From NCBI RefSeq assembly GCF_000429445.1, contig NZ_KE386904.1, positions 372,001 through 436,000 on the forward strand: a stretch of DNA of 64,000 nucleotides, given 5' to 3'. Of this stretch, positions 61,603-64,000 are shown one piece after another. The notes beneath the pieces were generated by a model, which was not told the origin of the DNA, did not search any database, and saw nothing but the letters and a program-made list of their open reading frames with translations. The translations under genes were made by a program, and so were the position numbers. Position 1 is the first letter of the stretch, and each line of letters begins with the position of its first letter. Origin of the DNA: Algoriphagus terrigena DSM 22685 (GTDB taxonomy: Bacteria; Bacteroidota; Bacteroidia; Cytophagales; Cyclobacteriaceae).

Positions 61603-62786
61603 ATCTTAGAATCTAAGTATTTACCAGTTTCCTTATGCCCAAAATCCGGAATCATAACATGAAAAAGGTCAACGATATCTTCTTTTTCCCATTCTCCTTC
61701 ATTTCTTAGATTCGAAATTTTCTCCTCAAATAATTCAAGTTTACTTCTCTCTATCGTCAATGGGTTTTTGATTACACCTAGATTATCGAAGCTATTTAAA
61801 TCCAGGGTTTCCTGGTCAGTATAAAACTCTTCAAAATCTTTTTCACCTGTAGTATCACTTTTGGTAAAATAACAAGGCCACTTTTTTTCCTCAGTCAATG
61901 GATTGACCAATTGCCTCGCCTCTTCTTCCGAGTGGCATAAGTAAGCTTCGTACCCCAATTGCTCCAAATACTTAATAGCTATGTCAGCAAAGGAAATTAA
62001 ATGGAGGCTTTCGCTTAATTTTGGAAAAAATATATCCCGGTTTTCACCAAACAGACACGACATCAGACACAGTTCCCCGGACTCCTGCGGGGTAACGAAA
62101 TAGCGCTTTATGTCTGATGGGGCTACGATTGGCTGTCGCTTCTGAATACGCTGGTTAAATCCGTGAAGTAAAGAACCATCAGAAAAAGCCACATTGGCAA
62201 AGCGGGCTGTCGATATGCTAATATCTTCACTTCGCCTCATGAGGAACATCTCCATGATCCTTTTAGAAGCTCCCATCATATTCACCGGGTTTGCGGCTTT
62301 GTCTGTGGAGACACAAAAATACTTTTTAACGCCATTTTTGATTGACTGACTAAGCGTTTTATCAGTATTAAAAACATTTACCTCTATCATCCTCATTAGG
62401 GTGAAAGGGTCTTTCTCACTCCTAACATGCTTCAATGCAGATAGATTGAGGACATAATCATACTTACCATCAGCTTTTATGAACGCGTCATATTCCACAG
62501 AGCCAATATCGAGAGCGAAGGTCTTAAATTCTCCATCGATGTAACCGAAAGAGCTCCGAATGTCGCGAACTAATTCGACCATGTTATTTTCACTGATGTC
62601 CACGACATGAAGTTTCAATGGATTTCTTTTAAAAATCTCCTTAGTTACAGCCTGTCCGATAGATCCGGCACCGCCAAGGACCAAAAATCGAGAATTTCCT
62701 ACGATAGCAGAAATCTCAGGTTCTCTACTTAGAATATCCTTTTGAAACAACACTTCGCTCCTACCTATTAAACTAAGTAATCTCAT
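61599..62786 (-). CDS. legB: Nucleotide-sugar 4,6-dehydratase (LegB/PglF-like)
   Basis: The 395-residue SDR enzyme has the NAD site VLGGAGSIGQAVTKEIFKRN and the dehydratase active-site stretch VSTDKAANPVNMMGASKRIM, in which Met takes the place of the usual Tyr as in PglF-type inverting-independent dehydratases, with Asp-Lys and the downstream Lys. It removes water from a nucleotide-linked GlcNAc to give the 4-keto-6-deoxy sugar. In this cluster the substrate is most likely GDP-GlcNAc. It overlaps legC by 4 bp and starts directly after the oxidoreductase gene. Confidence 0.87.
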   Translation of the reverse strand: MRLLSLIGRSEVLFQKDILSREPEISAIVGNSRFLVLGGAGSIGQAVTKEIFKRNPLKLHVVDISENNMVELVRDIRSSFGYIDGEFKTFALDIGSVEYDAFIKADGKYDYVLNLSALKHVRSEKDPFTLMRMIEVNVFNTDKTLSQSIKNGVKKYFCVSTDKAANPVNMMGASKRIMEMFLMRRSEDISISTARFANVAFSDGSLLHGFNQRIQKRQPIVAPSDIKRYFVTPQESGELCLMSCLFGENRDIFFPKLSESLHLISFADIAIKYLEQLGYEAYLCHSEEEARQLVNPLTEEKKWPCYFTKSDTTGEKDFEEFYTDQETLDLNSFDNLGVIKNPLTIERSKLELFEEKISNLRNEGEWEKEDIVDLFHVMIPDFGHKETGKYLDSKM

Positions 62787-63764
62787 TTACTGTTTTTTTG
62801 AAAAAGGGTGTTCTGTCAAAGGGCTTTTGGCTAAAGGATGATAATCACCTGTCAGTCCTATCGGTTCTGCATGTCTTATATTTTGGACTATTTCAATGCT
62901 TGGTCGAGCTTCCTCTAGACCAAATCCGTGTCCATCCAAGATATGCTGATAACTATGCGTATGTAATTCAGTGAATCCGTCGCTAAATTCGATTTCCGTC
63001 CCTTCCATTGTGAGCGACCGATATGTCCGCCCACCCCGAGCTTTCACCGCCTCCGGAAGCGTATCTGCGTTGATACTCAGAAACCATCTAACTCTTGCCC
63101 GCTCCAATTCAAAGTAGCCAGCGGCACGATCGTGGGTGTGTAAATGGACCACGTTTTGCTTCACCGCTCCAAATACCCAAGTCAGCATATCATAGAAGTG
63201 GACCCCTATGTTAGTGGCAATCCCTCCTGATTTACTTACATCCCCTTTCCAGGACGTATAGTACCAGTGGCCTCTTGATGTGATGTAGGCTAAGTCAATG
63301 TCATAAATCTTATCTTTGGGGCTCTCTTCGATCTGTTTTTTCAGCGCGATAATAGAAGGATGTAACCTTAGCTGAAGAATATTGAAGACCCTTGCTCCAT
63401 GTTCCTTTTCTACTTCCGCCAAGGCATCAATATTCCAGGGATTGAGAACCAACGGCTTTTCACAGATTACATTCGCCCCCACCCGTAACCCAAATCGGAT
63501 ATGTGAATCGTGCAGATAATTTGGAGAGCAGATACTTACATAGTCGATTGGGTTACTTGTGCGCTTCAATTTTTCTACGTGTCGGTCGAACCGTTCAAAT
63601 TCAGTGAAAAAATCAGCATCCGGAAAATGGCTGTCCATCACTCCTACACTGTCAAACTTGTCATACGCAGCCAAAAGAACATTTCCGGTATCCTTTACCG
63701 CCTTCATATGTCGTGGTGCGATATATCCAGCAGCACCTATTAAAGCAAAATTCTTCATTGTCAT
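62787..63764 (-). CDS. Gfo/Idh/MocA oxidoreductase, WlbA/WbpB-like
   Basis: The 325-residue enzyme has the Rossmann start FALIGAAGYIAPRHMKAVKD and the family motif GANVICEKPLVLNPWNIDAL (EKP). This motif set, followed by RVFNILQLRLHPSIIALKKQ, is characteristic of WlbA/WbpB, which oxidises C3 of UDP-GlcNAc uronate with 2-oxoglutarate-coupled NAD recycling. The gene abuts legB and overlaps the truncated acetyltransferase gene by 4 bp. It may begin at 63764 or at a second ATG two codons later. The assignment fits a 2,3-diacetamido-glucuronic or mannuronic acid branch. Confidence 0.85.
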   Translation of the reverse strand: MTMKNFALIGAAGYIAPRHMKAVKDTGNVLLAAYDKFDSVGVMDSHFPDADFFTEFERFDRHVEKLKRTSNPIDYVSICSPNYLHDSHIRFGLRVGANVICEKPLVLNPWNIDALAEVEKEHGARVFNILQLRLHPSIIALKKQIEESPKDKIYDIDLAYITSRGHWYYTSWKGDVSKSGGIATNIGVHFYDMLTWVFGAVKQNVVHLHTHDRAAGYFELERARVRWFLSINADTLPEAVKARGGRTYRSLTMEGTEIEFSDGFTELHTHSYQHILDGHGFGLEEARPSIEIVQNIRHAEPIGLTGDYHPLAKSPLTEHPFSKKQ

Positions 63765-64000
63765 GATTTTGTTACTTGGTTATTTTGGAGCAAGTACAGA
63801 TCACCTGTCTCTGTGCATTTAGCACTACCCTGCTCATTAAAGATCAATTTGGAACCATATTCGCTCATCCAGCCGATTTGTTTTGCAGGATTGCCTACCA
63901 TCAGTGCATAGGCTGGGACATTTTTAGTTATTACCGCGCCAGCACCGATAAATGCATAGGCACCAATATCGTGGCCACAGACAATTGTCGCATTAGCTCC
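63761..64000 (-). CDS. WlbB/WbpD-like N-acetyltransferase, C-terminal part (truncated by window)
   Basis: The frame runs off the right edge of the window; 79 residues of the C-terminus are visible. They form the end of a left-handed beta-helix: GANATIVCGHDIGAYAFIGA, then GAVITKNVPAYALMVGNPA and KQIGWMSEYGSKL. This ending is characteristic of WlbB/WbpD, which acetylates the 3-amino group of UDP-2-acetamido-3-amino-glucuronate. The stop TGA overlaps the ATG of the WlbA-like gene (ATGA). The missing aminotransferase (WbpE/WlbC) and UDP-GlcNAc dehydrogenase (WbpA) may lie further right. Confidence 0.83.
   Translation of the reverse strand, partial: GANATIVCGHDIGAYAFIGAGAVITKNVPAYALMVGNPAKQIGWMSEYGSKLIFNEQGSAKCTETGDLYLLQNNQVTKS

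Overview
The window looks like chromosome from a Bacteroidota bacterium, most likely order Cytophagales and close to Cyclobacteriaceae (Algoriphagus-like). This is inferred from gene content: a SusC/SusD pair, several lipoproteins with a short signal and a Cys lipobox, DUF1501/DUF1553 proteins, a bifunctional hisB, and promoter-like TTTG-N19-TAnnTTTG elements. I saw no rRNA, tRNA, CRISPR array, transposase or phage gene. Many terminators are visible as perfect hairpins beside T-rich (or, on the minus strand, A-rich) tracts.

Layout, 1-13 kb: the 3' end of a sulfite dehydrogenase gene and its cytochrome c; a secreted GH20 beta-N-acetylhexosaminidase; a class III nucleotide cyclase fused to TolB-like and TPR regions; a subtilisin-like lipoprotein protease; a NagX-like acetyltransferase; an endonuclease/exonuclease/phosphatase-fold enzyme; a DUF4287/DUF5655 protein; and a periplasmic S9 (DPP IV-like) peptidase. 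13-18 kb: a histidine operon segment hisG-hisD-hisC-hisB. Its leader carries a consensus-like promoter and a tiny ORF reading Met-His-His-Phe-His-His-Ser-Ser-stop, a good candidate for a his attenuator peptide. hisH, hisA, hisF and hisI do not follow.

18-43 kb: a TPR lipoprotein; a very large lipoprotein joining DUF6807, a dehydrogenase-type propeller, HEAT-like repeats and a C-terminal cytochrome c; an array of six small palindromes; a secreted esterase; a DUF1553-DUF1501-DUF2231/cytochrome/LRR operon of the kind common in Planctomycetes and Bacteroidota; a PG-binding/CHAP protein without a signal peptide; and a SusC/SusD pair preceded by a FecR-N-terminus-like small ORF. Together these suggest outer-membrane uptake and periplasmic oxidation of a carbohydrate linked to cytochromes, but the substrate cannot be read from sequence. 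Then come a PfpI-like protein, a ceramidase-like protein and a polytopic membrane protein.

43-64 kb: a surface polysaccharide locus. It has a WecA-like initiating transferase, a Wzi-like outer-membrane protein, a PglC/WbaP-type sugar transferase, glycosyltransferase candidates, a WecB-like epimerase, Wzy- and Wzx-like proteins, and a complete-looking set for CMP-legionaminic-acid-type synthesis by the GDP-sugar route (PtmE, LegB, LegC, LegH, LegG, LegI and LegF types). At the right edge a WlbA/WbpB-like dehydrogenase and a truncated WlbB/WbpD-like acetyltransferase point to a second sugar, a 2,3-diacetamido-2,3-dideoxy uronic acid. The genes are tightly packed, many with 4-bp stop/start overlaps. 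The central wzx-wzy part is clearly more AT-rich than the rest.
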